Shown here one piece after another: positions 7,045-12,277 of a stretch of DNA of 12,277 nucleotides. The stretch is from an uncultured Rhodospirillaceae bacterium (GTDB taxonomy: Bacteria; Pseudomonadota; Alphaproteobacteria; Thalassobaculales; Thalassobaculaceae). Position 1 is the first letter of the stretch, and the number at the start of each line of letters is the position of its first letter. The notes below the pieces were generated by a model, which was not told the origin of the DNA, did not search any database, and was given only the letters and a program-made list of their open reading frames with translations. The position numbers and the translations under genes were made by a program. The stretch spans positions 1 through 12,277 of the forward strand of contig CALAHL010000037.1 in NCBI GenBank assembly GCA_937891725.1, given 5' to 3'.

Positions 7045-7473
7045 TTACGCCGCGACCGACTCCATCTCGTCTTCCTTGACCATCACCGGACCGGAATCCT
7101 GACCACGGGCATCCTCATCCCGGTCAACGAACTCGATCACTGCCATGGGAGCCGAGTCGCCATAACGGAACCCGGCTTTCATGACGCGGCAGTAACCGCC
7201 GGCCCGATCGCCGTATCGCGTCGCGATCACGTCGAACAGTTTCCGAGTCATCGCCTCGTCCTGCAGATCTGCCAGGACCAGTCGACGGGCGTGCAGCCCA
7301 CCGCGTTTGGCCTTGGTGATCAGCTTCTCCACAACCGGGCGCAGTTCCTTGGCCTTCGGCAGCGTGGTGAGGATCTGCTCGTGCTTAATCAAGGCCGCCG
7401 CCATGTTGCGGAACAGGGCCTTCCGGTGGCTGGGCGTGCGGTGCAGTTTACGACCGCTATTGCCGTGGCGCAT
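7045..7473 (-). CDS. rplQ: Large ribosomal subunit protein bL17
   Basis: This gene encodes 142 residues of ribosomal protein L17, a component of the 50S subunit near the exit tunnel. The N-terminus (MRHGNSGRKLHRTPSHRKALFRN) is the strongly conserved L17 signature, followed by the LIKHEQILTTLPKAKELRPVVEKLIT stretch. The acidic C-terminal tail (about residues 120-142, EDARGQ to VKEDEMESVAA) makes it longer than the 127-residue E. coli protein, as is common in alphaproteobacteria. The start is ATG at 7473 with a strong AAGGAG 7 nt upstream; the stop is TAA. It follows rpoA by 27 bp as the last gene of the alpha operon, with a terminator just downstream. Confidence 0.98.
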   Translation of the reverse strand: MRHGNSGRKLHRTPSHRKALFRNMAAALIKHEQILTTLPKAKELRPVVEKLITKAKRGGLHARRLVLADLQDEAMTRKLFDVIATRYGDRAGGYCRVMKAGFRYGDSAPMAVIEFVDRDEDARGQDSGPVMVKEDEMESVAA

Positions 7474-7500
7474 TTTCCGTCTCCTTCGTCAGGCCGTTGC

Positions 7501-8517
7501 TCAATAGGGCTCTTCGAGCCGCTTGGCGAGCTCTTCGATATTTTCCGGCGGCCAATTGGTGATTTCCATCCCGAGCGACAGACCCATGGAGGACAGAACC
7601 TCCTTGATCTCGTTCAGGCTCTTCCGACCGAAATTCGGGGTCCGGAGCATCTCGGGCTCGGACTTCTGAACCAAGTCGCCGATATAGACGATATTGTCGT
7701 TCTTCAGGCAGTTCGCAGACCGAACCGACAGCTCCAACTCGTCGACCTTGCGGAGGAGGTTCTTGTTGAACGGAAGATCGCTCACCTCCTCATGATCGGT
7801 GTGATGGGTCGGCTCTTCGAAATTGATGAACAACTGCAGCTGATCCTGAAGAATCCGAGCCGCATAAGCGACCGAATCCTCTGGGCTCAGCGAGCCGTCC
7901 GTCTCAACCGTCACCGACAGCTTGTCATAATCGGTCACCTGACCGACACGCGTGTTGTCGATCTTATAGGCGACCTGCCGCACCGGCGAGAACACCGCAT
8001 CGACGGGGATCAACCCGATCGGCGCATCCTCGGGGCGATTGGCGCTGGCCGGAACGTAGCCCTTGCCGGTCTCAACCGTCAGTTCCATCGAAAGCGATGC
8101 TTCCCGGTCCAAGGTGCAGATCACCAGGCTCGGGTTCATGATCTCGATGTCGGACACGGTCTCGATCATCCCGGCGGTAACTTCGCCCGGACCTTCGGCC
8201 TTCAGGCGCATCCGCTTCGGACCTTCACCGGTCATCCGGATACCGATCGCCTTGATATTCAGCACGATGTCGGTCACGTCCTCGCGGACGCCCGGAACAC
8301 TCGAGAACTCGTGCAACACACCATCGATCTGGATCGCCGTGACCGCAGCCCCCTGAAGAGACGACAGCAGAACCCGCCGCAGCCCGTTCCCCAGCGTAAG
8401 GCCGAAGCCCCGCTCAAGCGGCTCAGCGACCACCGTCGCGATCCGCTTCGGGTCATAACCCGGCTGAACTTCGAGCTTGTTCGGCTTAATCAGGGTTTGC
8501 CAATTCTTTTGAATCAC
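7501..8517 (-). CDS. rpoA: DNA-directed RNA polymerase subunit alpha
   Basis: This gene encodes 338 residues if translation starts at the GTG at 8517-8515, which gives MIQKNWQTLIKPNKLEV, the usual alphaproteobacterial N-terminus. The alpha subunit dimerises to seed core polymerase assembly, and its C-terminal domain contacts promoter UP elements and activators. Residues 1 to about 235 form the assembly domain (ERGFGLTLGNGLRRVLLSSLQGAA, GVREDVTDIVLNIK). After an acidic linker, about 250-330 form the C-terminal domain with ELSVRSANCLK (Arg266 matching E. coli Arg265) and the TPNFGRKSLNEIKEVL helix-hairpin-helix. The frame stays open upstream, with an ATG at 8562 and a TTG at 8598. Those starts lack a ribosome binding site and would add residues foreign to the family. 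The gene lies 151 bp after rpsK, an unusually long gap for this operon. Confidence 0.98.
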   Translation of the reverse strand: MIQKNWQTLIKPNKLEVQPGYDPKRIATVVAEPLERGFGLTLGNGLRRVLLSSLQGAAVTAIQIDGVLHEFSSVPGVREDVTDIVLNIKAIGIRMTGEGPKRMRLKAEGPGEVTAGMIETVSDIEIMNPSLVICTLDREASLSMELTVETGKGYVPASANRPEDAPIGLIPVDAVFSPVRQVAYKIDNTRVGQVTDYDKLSVTVETDGSLSPEDSVAYAARILQDQLQLFINFEEPTHHTDHEEVSDLPFNKNLLRKVDELELSVRSANCLKNDNIVYIGDLVQKSEPEMLRTPNFGRKSLNEIKEVLSSMGLSLGMEITNWPPENIEELAKRLEEPY

Positions 8518-8525
8518 GGCTTGAA

Positions 8526-8530
8526 CCTCA
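8526..8530 (-). promoter_or_regulatory. Ribosome binding site supporting the GTG start of rpoA
   Basis: TGAGG read on the minus strand lies 8 nt before the GTG at 8517. It supports the shorter family-consistent rpoA start over the in-frame ATG at 8562, which sits in the loop of a hairpin and has no Shine-Dalgarno. Confidence 0.75.
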
Positions 8531-8540
8531 TTCGTCAAAG

Positions 8541-8580
8541 GAACACCCGCCGGCTCCAACATGTGCCCGGCGGGGTGTTC
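8541..8580 (-). promoter_or_regulatory. Strong RNA hairpin between rpsK and rpoA
   Basis: GAACACCCGCCGG (8541-8553) pairs with 8567-8580 (CCGGC, one bulged G, GGGTGTTC) to form a 13-bp GC-rich stem with a 13-nt loop. It ends 10 nt upstream of the rpoA ribosome binding site and is not followed by a T-run, so it is not a standard terminator. It may be an mRNA processing or stability element, or a partial attenuator setting the ratio of alpha subunit to ribosomal proteins; this role is inference. Confidence 0.65.
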
Positions 8581-8668
8581 GAAACGCGCCTCGTACAAAT
8601 CGAGCCGCGGCTGGCTCCGTCTGCAATCGGGAAAGCACTCTCTCCGAATCCGACGTTCTCTCGACCCC

Positions 8669-9064
8669 TTAGACCCGCCGCCGCTTGCGCGGGCGGCAGC
8701 CGTTATGCGGGATCGGCGTCACATCGCGAATCGCTGTGACCTGGAAGCCGACGGTCTGGAGCGCCCGCAAGGCCGATTCCCGTCCCGAACCCGGACCGGA
8801 GACTTCAACCTCAATGGTCTTCACACCATGTTCGGTCGCCTTGCGACCGGCGTCCTCGGCTGCGACCTGCGCCGCATACGGGGTAGATTTCCGCGAGCCC
8901 TTAAAGCCCATCGCACCGGCTGACGACCAGGAAATCGCGTTGCCCTGGGCATCCGCAATCGTGATCATAGTATTGTTGAAGGTCGCACTGACATGCGCGA
9001 CGCCGGACGTGATGTTCTTTTTCTCACGCCGACGGACACGAGTCTGGGTAGGTTGCTTAGCCAT
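8669..9064 (-). CDS. rpsK: Small ribosomal subunit protein uS11
   Basis: This gene encodes 131 residues of S11, which lines the platform of the 30S subunit near the mRNA exit and contacts 16S rRNA. The recognisable core runs from KKNITSGVAHVSATFNNTMITI, through GNAISWSSAGAMGFKGSRKSTPYAAQVAAE, to the C-terminal DVTPIPHNGCRPRKRRRV, a near-universal S11 ending. The start is ATG at 9064, preceded by AGAGGA about 10 nt upstream; the stop is TAA. It lies 27 bp after rpsM and belongs to the same transcript. The length is normal for alphaproteobacteria and nothing is odd. Confidence 0.99.
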   Translation of the reverse strand: MAKQPTQTRVRRREKKNITSGVAHVSATFNNTMITIADAQGNAISWSSAGAMGFKGSRKSTPYAAQVAAEDAGRKATEHGVKTIEVEVSGPGSGRESALRALQTVGFQVTAIRDVTPIPHNGCRPRKRRRV

Positions 9065-9091
9065 ATCTTAAAAGTCCTCTCGCGCCCGACG

Positions 9092-9460
9092 TTATTTCTT
9101 CTTACCGGCGATCGCCTTGGCCGGGCCCTTGCGGGTCCGAGCGTTGGTGTGGGTCCGCTGACCGCGTACCGGCAGCCCCTTACGGTGACGGAGGCCGCGA
9201 TAGCAGCCCAGATCCATCAGCCGCTTGATGTTCATAGCCGTCTGGCGGCGCAGATCACCCTCGACCAAAAGGTCGCGGTCGATCGCCTCGCGCAGGCGGG
9301 ATAGCTCGTCCTCGGTCAGATCGTTGACACGTCGGCTTTCAGGAATGCCGATGTCCTCACAAATCTTGCCCGCGGTCGTATCGCCGATCCCATGAATGTA
9401 GGTCAACGCGATTTTGACGCGTTTCTGGGTCGGAATGTTTACGCCTGCGATGCGCGCCAC
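9092..9460 (-). CDS. rpsM: Small ribosomal subunit protein uS13
   Basis: This gene encodes 122 residues of S13, a head protein of the 30S subunit that bridges to the 50S subunit and touches the P-site tRNA through its basic tail. Visible family features are the N-terminal ARIAGVNIPTQKRVKIALTYIHGIG, the LMDLGCYRGLRHRKGLPVRGQRTHTNARTRKG block and a lysine-rich end (AIAGKKK). The start codon is GTG at 9460-9458 with a strong AGGAG 7 nt upstream; no in-frame ATG fits the family N-terminus. It is the first gene of the alpha operon, with its own promoter 120-150 bp upstream. Confidence 0.99.
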   Translation of the reverse strand: MARIAGVNIPTQKRVKIALTYIHGIGDTTAGKICEDIGIPESRRVNDLTEDELSRLREAIDRDLLVEGDLRRQTAMNIKRLMDLGCYRGLRHRKGLPVRGQRTHTNARTRKGPAKAIAGKKK

Positions 9461-9467
9461 GTCGTAT

Positions 9468-9472
9468 CTCCT
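9468..9472 (-). promoter_or_regulatory. Ribosome binding site for the GTG start of rpsM
   Basis: AGGAG on the minus strand with a 7-nt spacer to the GTG at 9460. The strong match explains how a GTG can start a highly expressed ribosomal gene. Confidence 0.8.
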
Positions 9473-9556
9473 CGTCGTTCAAAACCGCAACAAACTCAAC
9501 GCGAGCCGTGCGAAGCGATCCCTTGATCCCTTCACCTGCCCGCGCTGCTGCCGCGT

Positions 9557-9583
9557 CGCCCGAATTCCTTGAACTCAGGGGCG
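9557..9583 (-). promoter_or_regulatory. Hairpin at the 5' end of the rpsM leader
   Basis: On the minus strand CGCCC-(CT bulge)-GAGTTC pairs with GAATTC-GGGCG around an AAG loop, an 11-bp stem with one G-U pair. It begins at or within a few bases of the transcription start predicted from the upstream -10 box. It may be a 5'-stabilising stem-loop, or as DNA an operator over the start site; neither is shown by the sequence alone. Confidence 0.5.
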
Positions 9584-9586
9584 CGG

Positions 9587-9614
9587 ATTATATGCACGAA
9601 CAAGCCCAGGTCAA
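9587..9614 (-). promoter_or_regulatory. Sigma70-type promoter for rpsM-rpsK-rpoA-rplQ
   Basis: Read on the minus strand, the -35 box TTGACC (9614-9609) and a perfect -10 box TATAAT (9592-9587) are separated by 16 bp. The predicted start is near 9580, leaving a leader of about 120 nt before the rpsM GTG. It lies in the 252-bp adk-rpsM gap, the longest non-coding stretch of the window. Confidence 0.82.
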
Positions 9615-9640
9615 CCGTACAAATTTCGCCCCGGTCCGAA

Positions 9641-9675
9641 GATCGGCTGCCTTTTGATCCAGGCAGTCGCCGATC
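9641..9675 (-). other. Hairpin between adk and the rpsM promoter
   Basis: GATCGGCTGCCT (9641-9652) pairs with AGGCAG plus CCGATC (9661-9666 and 9670-9675) across an 8-nt loop, with a 3-nt bulge: a 12-bp interrupted stem. It lies 37 nt past the adk stop codon and 26 bp upstream of the rpsM -35 box. No T-run follows on the minus strand, so it is at most a weak terminator or a 3'-end stabilising structure for the spc-secY-adk transcript. Confidence 0.5.
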
Positions 9676-9712
9676 GCCGTCACGCGACGGGTGAAACTCT
9701 CCCTGAGGCCCG

Positions 9713-10279
9713 TTAGGCGGACCCCAGGACCTTCGCGATCTGGGCGGCAACCTCATCCATTGAGGCCATACCATCCACGGTCTTCAGGGCGCCCTTTTTC
9801 CGATAGTGCGGAATAATGGGAGCCGTCTGATCCCGATACACGTCCAGCCGCTTGCGCAGCGTCTCCTCGGTATCGTCGCTGCGACCTTCCTCGGCCGCGC
9901 GATTCACAATCCGCGCAACCATCGCATCCTCGTCGACTTCAAACAGAATCACATGCTCGATCGCGACACCCTTTTCAGCCAACATACCGTCCAGAGCCTC
10001 GGCCTGAGCCACATTCCGGGGAAATCCGTCGAGGATAAATCCCTTAGCGCAGTCCGGCTCCTCAATCCGCTTCGAGATCATCGAGACGATCACCTCGTCG
10101 GGAACCAACTGGCCCGCATCCATGATGCCCTTGGCGCGCTTCCCGAGCTCGGAACCCGAGGCCACTTCCGCCCGCAGCATGTCTCCCGTCGACAGTTGCT
10201 TGACCCCGTGGCTCTCCTCGATCCGCTTCGCCTGGGTGCCCTTGCCCGCACCCGGCGGACCCAAAAGCATCAAGTTCAT
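9713..10279 (-). CDS. adk: Adenylate kinase, short LID-less form
   Basis: This gene encodes 188 residues. The enzyme interconverts ATP plus AMP and two ADP in the cytosol. Visible motifs are the P-loop GPPGAGKGT at residues 7-15, the AMP-binding QLSTGDMLRAEV near 28-40, and DGFPRN at 84-89 with nearby Arg residues. The LID segment (about 124-145, RIVNRAAEEGRSDDTEETLRKRL) is short and has no zinc-binding cysteines, so this is the short type, compared with 214 residues in E. coli. Its ATG overlaps the secY TGA as ATGA, which suggests translational coupling. After its TAA comes the 252-bp gap holding the rpsM promoter, so the transcript from the ribosomal block may end or weaken here. Confidence 0.98.
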   Translation of the reverse strand: MNLMLLGPPGAGKGTQAKRIEESHGVKQLSTGDMLRAEVASGSELGKRAKGIMDAGQLVPDEVIVSMISKRIEEPDCAKGFILDGFPRNVAQAEALDGMLAEKGVAIEHVILFEVDEDAMVARIVNRAAEEGRSDDTEETLRKRLDVYRDQTAPIIPHYRKKGALKTVDGMASMDEVAAQIAKVLGSA

Positions 10280-11631
10280 CCGCGTCTCCCCCGAATTTTA
10301 GACTTTTTAATCAGCCCCTCATACTGGTGAGCCAGCAGGTGAGACTGAATTTGGGCGACCGTATCCATCGTCACCGTCACGACAATCAGCAGACTTGTAC
10401 CACCAAAGTAGAACGGCACCGCATACTGACTGATCAACAATTCCGGCAGAATACAAACGAGCGCGAGGTAGGCTGCACCGACAACCGTCAACCGGGTCAA
10501 CACGTAGTCGAGATAGTCCGCCGTATTCTTACCGGGACGAATGCCGGGAACAAAGCCGCCGTACTTTCGGAGATTCTCAGCGGTTTCCTGCGGATTAAAC
10601 ACAATCGCGGTGTAGAAGAACGCAAAGAACACGATCATCGCCACGTAGAGCCCGATGTAGAGCGGCTGACCATGACCCAGCAGCGTGGTGACCGTGGTCA
10701 ACCAACCGGGCGCACTTTCGCCCTGCCCCTGAACCGAGAACTGCGCAACCGTCACCGGCATCAGCAGGATCGAACTTGCAAAAATCGGCGGAATCACACC
10801 CGAGACGTTGATCTTCAACGGCAGGTGCGAACTCTCGCCCCCCATCATCCGGCTGCCCACCTGGCGCTTCGGATACTGGACCAGGATCCGGCGCTGCGAC
10901 CGCTCGATGAAGCAGATGAACGCGATCACCCCGACCGCCAGGATCAGCACCGCCAGAATGAACAGGGTCGACATCGCGCCGGTTCGGCCCAACTCGAACA
11001 ATCCAACCAACGCCGCCGGCAGCGAAGCCACGATCCCCGAGAAGATGATCAGCGAGATGCCGTTGCCGACGCCGCGTGCGGTGATCTGCTCACCCAGCCA
11101 CATCAGAAAGACCGTACCACCGACCAGCGTGATGACCGTGGTGGCCCGGAAGAACATCCCCGGATCGACAACCGCAGGTCCACGCGGACCCGGTAGGTTC
11201 TCCAGACCGACGGAGATCCCGTAAGCCTGCACCGCACACAGCAGCACCGTCAGATACCGGGTGTACTGATTGATCTTCTTACGTCCGGTCTCGCCCTCCT
11301 TCTTGAGGGCCTCCAGATTCGGGCTGACCGCCGTCATCAACTGCATGATGATGGCAGCAGAGATGTACGGCATGATGTTCAGTGCGAAAATCGACATCCG
11401 GCTCAGCGCGCCACCGGCGAACATGTCCAGCATGCCGATGACGCCGCCCGCGCTCTGCTCGAAGATCGACTGCAGCGCGACCGGATCGATGCCCGGCAAT
11501 GGCACGTAGGTCCCCAGCCGATACACAATCAGCGCACCTAGCGTGAACCAGATGCGCTTCTTGAGATCGGTCGCCTTCGAAAAGGCCCCAAAGTTAATCT
11601 GCGATGCGAGCTGCTCGGCTTGGGTCGCCAT
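10276..11631 (-). CDS. secY: Preprotein translocase subunit SecY
   Basis: This gene encodes 451 residues of the channel-forming subunit of the SecYEG translocon in the inner membrane, through which unfolded proteins pass driven by SecA or the ribosome. About ten hydrophobic segments are visible, beginning near residues 24-44. Conserved signatures include PLPGID (45-49 region), GGALSRMSIFALNIMPYISAAI (73-94), GEQITARGVGNGISLIIF (180-197), the cytosolic loop YPKRQVGSR (253-261), and NPQETAENLRKYGGFVPGIRPG (346-367) with the loop that contacts SecA and ribosome. The basic tail IKKSKIRGRRG is typical. The start is ATG at 11631 with AGGA 7 nt upstream. It follows rplO by 50 bp and overlaps adk by 4 bp. 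The length is normal. Confidence 0.99.
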   Translation of the reverse strand: MATQAEQLASQINFGAFSKATDLKKRIWFTLGALIVYRLGTYVPLPGIDPVALQSIFEQSAGGVIGMLDMFAGGALSRMSIFALNIMPYISAAIIMQLMTAVSPNLEALKKEGETGRKKINQYTRYLTVLLCAVQAYGISVGLENLPGPRGPAVVDPGMFFRATTVITLVGGTVFLMWLGEQITARGVGNGISLIIFSGIVASLPAALVGLFELGRTGAMSTLFILAVLILAVGVIAFICFIERSQRRILVQYPKRQVGSRMMGGESSHLPLKINVSGVIPPIFASSILLMPVTVAQFSVQGQGESAPGWLTTVTTLLGHGQPLYIGLYVAMIVFFAFFYTAIVFNPQETAENLRKYGGFVPGIRPGKNTADYLDYVLTRLTVVGAAYLALVCILPELLISQYAVPFYFGGTSLLIVVTVTMDTVAQIQSHLLAHQYEGLIKKSKIRGRRG

Positions 11632-11648
11632 TGCGCGTCCTGCCTCAA

Positions 11649-11673
11649 GTTACTCCGGAAACCGACCGGTAAC
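11649..11673 (-). other. Small hairpin between rplO and secY
   Basis: GTTAC-(TC bulge)-CGG (11649-11658) pairs with CCG-GTAAC (11666-11673) across a 7-nt loop: 8 bp with one bulge, in the 50-bp gap. No T-run follows. It is weak and could be chance in GC-rich DNA. Confidence 0.3.
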
Positions 11674-11681
11674 AGCGCCGG

Positions 11682-12164
11682 TTAGGACGCTGCCACAGCC
11701 TTCGGTGTCGGAAGGACAACGGACCCGCCGGCCTTCTCAACCGCCGCGACGGCAGCCTTCGAGGCACCGGCGACATGAATATCAATCTTGGTGCTGATCT
11801 CGCCCTGCGCAAGGAGGCGAATACCATCCCGCGCCTTGCCGGAGGTCAGACCAGCTGCCTTAAGTGCGGCCGCGTCGACGGGCTTACCCGCGTCCAGACG
11901 GCCGGCCTCGACCGCCTTCTGGATACGCCCAACATTCACCTCGTCAAACTGCTTCGCGAAGATGTTGTTGAAACCACGCTTCGGCAGACGCCGGAAGAGT
12001 GGCATCTGACCACCCTCAAAGCCCTTAATGGCAACACCACTCCGCGCCTTCTGACCCTTATGGCCCTTACCGCTGGTCTTACCCAGACCCGAACCGGTTC
12101 CGCGCCCGACCCGCTTGCGCGATTGGGTGGCACCTTCGTTGTCTTTCAGTTCGTTCAGTCGCAT
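11682..12164 (-). CDS. rplO: Large ribosomal subunit protein uL15
   Basis: This gene encodes 160 residues of L15, a late-assembling 50S protein with a long basic extension that threads into 23S rRNA. The N-terminus MRLNELKDNEGATQSRKRVGRGTGSGLGKTSGKGHKGQKARSG is the L15 signature, followed by GFEGGQMPLFRRLPKRGFNN. The C-terminal globular part ends in an alanine-rich tail. The start is the ATG at 12164. AAGGA lies 8 nt upstream, whereas the other nearby ATG at 12173 overlaps that site and would only add MSA; the longer open frame upstream runs into rpmD. It lies 47 bp after rpmD and 50 bp before secY, the standard spc-operon order. Confidence 0.98.
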   Translation of the reverse strand: MRLNELKDNEGATQSRKRVGRGTGSGLGKTSGKGHKGQKARSGVAIKGFEGGQMPLFRRLPKRGFNNIFAKQFDEVNVGRIQKAVEAGRLDAGKPVDAAALKAAGLTSGKARDGIRLLAQGEISTKIDIHVAGASKAAVAAVEKAGGSVVLPTPKAVAAS

Positions 12165-12172
12165 GGCACTCA

Positions 12173-12177
12173 TCCTT
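12173..12177 (-). promoter_or_regulatory. Ribosome binding site deciding the rplO start
   Basis: AAGGA on the minus strand, 8 nt before the ATG at 12164. It overlaps the alternative ATG at 12173-12171, which therefore has no properly spaced Shine-Dalgarno. Confidence 0.7.
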
Positions 12178-12190
12178 GAACTTGGTTCGC

Positions 12191-12204
12191 CGCGAACGTT
12201 CGCG
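12191..12204. repeat. 14-bp perfect palindrome between rpmD and rplO
   Basis: CGCGAACGTTCGCG reads the same on both strands. As RNA it gives a 5-bp stem with an ACGT loop, placed 7 bp past the rpmD stop. It could be a small processing or stability element, or chance. Confidence 0.45.
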
Positions 12205-12211
12205 CGACCTG

Positions 12212-12277
12212 TCACGCCTGGTCAACAACCTCGACCAGGTGCTTAACCTTATCGATCATGCCCCGAACCGACGGCAT
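12212..12277 (-). CDS. rpmD: Large ribosomal subunit protein uL30, C-terminal end only
   Basis: Twenty-one codons and a TGA (12214-12212) are visible, reading MPSVRGMIDKVKHLVEVVDQA from the window edge. P-x-V/I-RGMI-x-x-V followed by an HLVEV-like ending is the conserved C-terminus of bacterial L30, and L30 is expected just upstream of rplO. The ATG at the very edge is internal: the family has about 40 more residues before it, which lie outside the window. L30 is a small 50S subunit protein. The gap to rplO is 47 bp. Confidence 0.9.
   Translation of the reverse strand: MPSVRGMIDKVKHLVEVVDQA

Noticed and set aside
6928..8739. A 603-codon plus-strand open frame opposite rplQ and rpoA
   Set aside because: It is antisense to two certain housekeeping genes, has low-complexity Arg/His/Gln-rich content and no recognisable domain. 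Long antisense frames are expected in GC-rich DNA with strong third-position bias.
10327..11196. A 289-codon plus-strand open frame opposite secY
   Set aside because: It is rich in Arg, Gln, His and Asp, the expected antisense image of hydrophobic membrane codons. It has no domain, and secY is certain on the other strand.
1..12277. CRISPR array, tRNA/rRNA genes, insertion sequences, phage or defence genes
   Set aside because: I saw no spaced repeat array, tRNA-like cloverleaf, transposase motif or terminal inverted repeats; all substantial stretches are explained by the listed genes.

Overview
This window is a GC-rich piece of a chromosome, probably from an alphaproteobacterium close to the Rhodospirillales. 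The taxonomic evidence is the gene order rpmD-rplO-secY-adk-rpsM-rpsK-rpoA-rplQ without rpsD (S4) between rpsK and rpoA, the short LID-less adenylate kinase, the RpoA sequence, and a Do-type protease plus rarA just beyond rplQ. No RNA gene, CRISPR array, insertion sequence or phage gene was seen. No stretch without a gene exceeds about 250 bases.

Right two thirds (7045-12277, all minus strand): the end of the ribosomal spc block (3' end of rpmD, then rplO, secY, adk) and the alpha operon (rpsM, rpsK, rpoA, rplQ). secY and adk overlap by 4 bases (ATGA). A 252-bp gap separates adk from rpsM. It holds a sigma70-type promoter (TTGACC-16 bp-TATAAT) that should drive rpsM-rpsK-rpoA-rplQ, a hairpin on either side of that promoter, and a roughly 120-nt leader. 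A strong hairpin also lies between rpsK and rpoA. The operon ends at a clear Rho-independent terminator after rplQ. These genes supply protein translocation (SecY), adenylate balance (Adk), ribosome parts (L30, L15, S13, S11, L17) and the RNA polymerase alpha subunit.

Middle (5781-6944, plus strand): one gene of unknown function sits between rplQ and the protease gene and faces the opposite way from both. It encodes a 387-residue, apparently soluble helical protein made of about seven repeats of 44 residues. Its divergent 131-bp intergenic region with the protease gene contains an 8-bp direct repeat and a small hairpin.

Left third (1-5649): a likely minus-strand operon runs from a periplasmic DegQ-like serine protease with two PDZ domains into rarA (4-base GTGA overlap) and then, after 109 bp, a small PAS_5-type protein. 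Converging on it from the left edge is the 3' part of a large multiheme c-type cytochrome gene (five CxxCH motifs visible). Its stop codon lies only 3 bp from that of the PAS gene.

Most of the window is conserved housekeeping DNA. The less ordinary parts are the 44-residue repeat protein, the multiheme cytochrome, and the hairpins placed in the gaps of the ribosomal/alpha operon. I found no convincing evidence for a new defence or mobile system.
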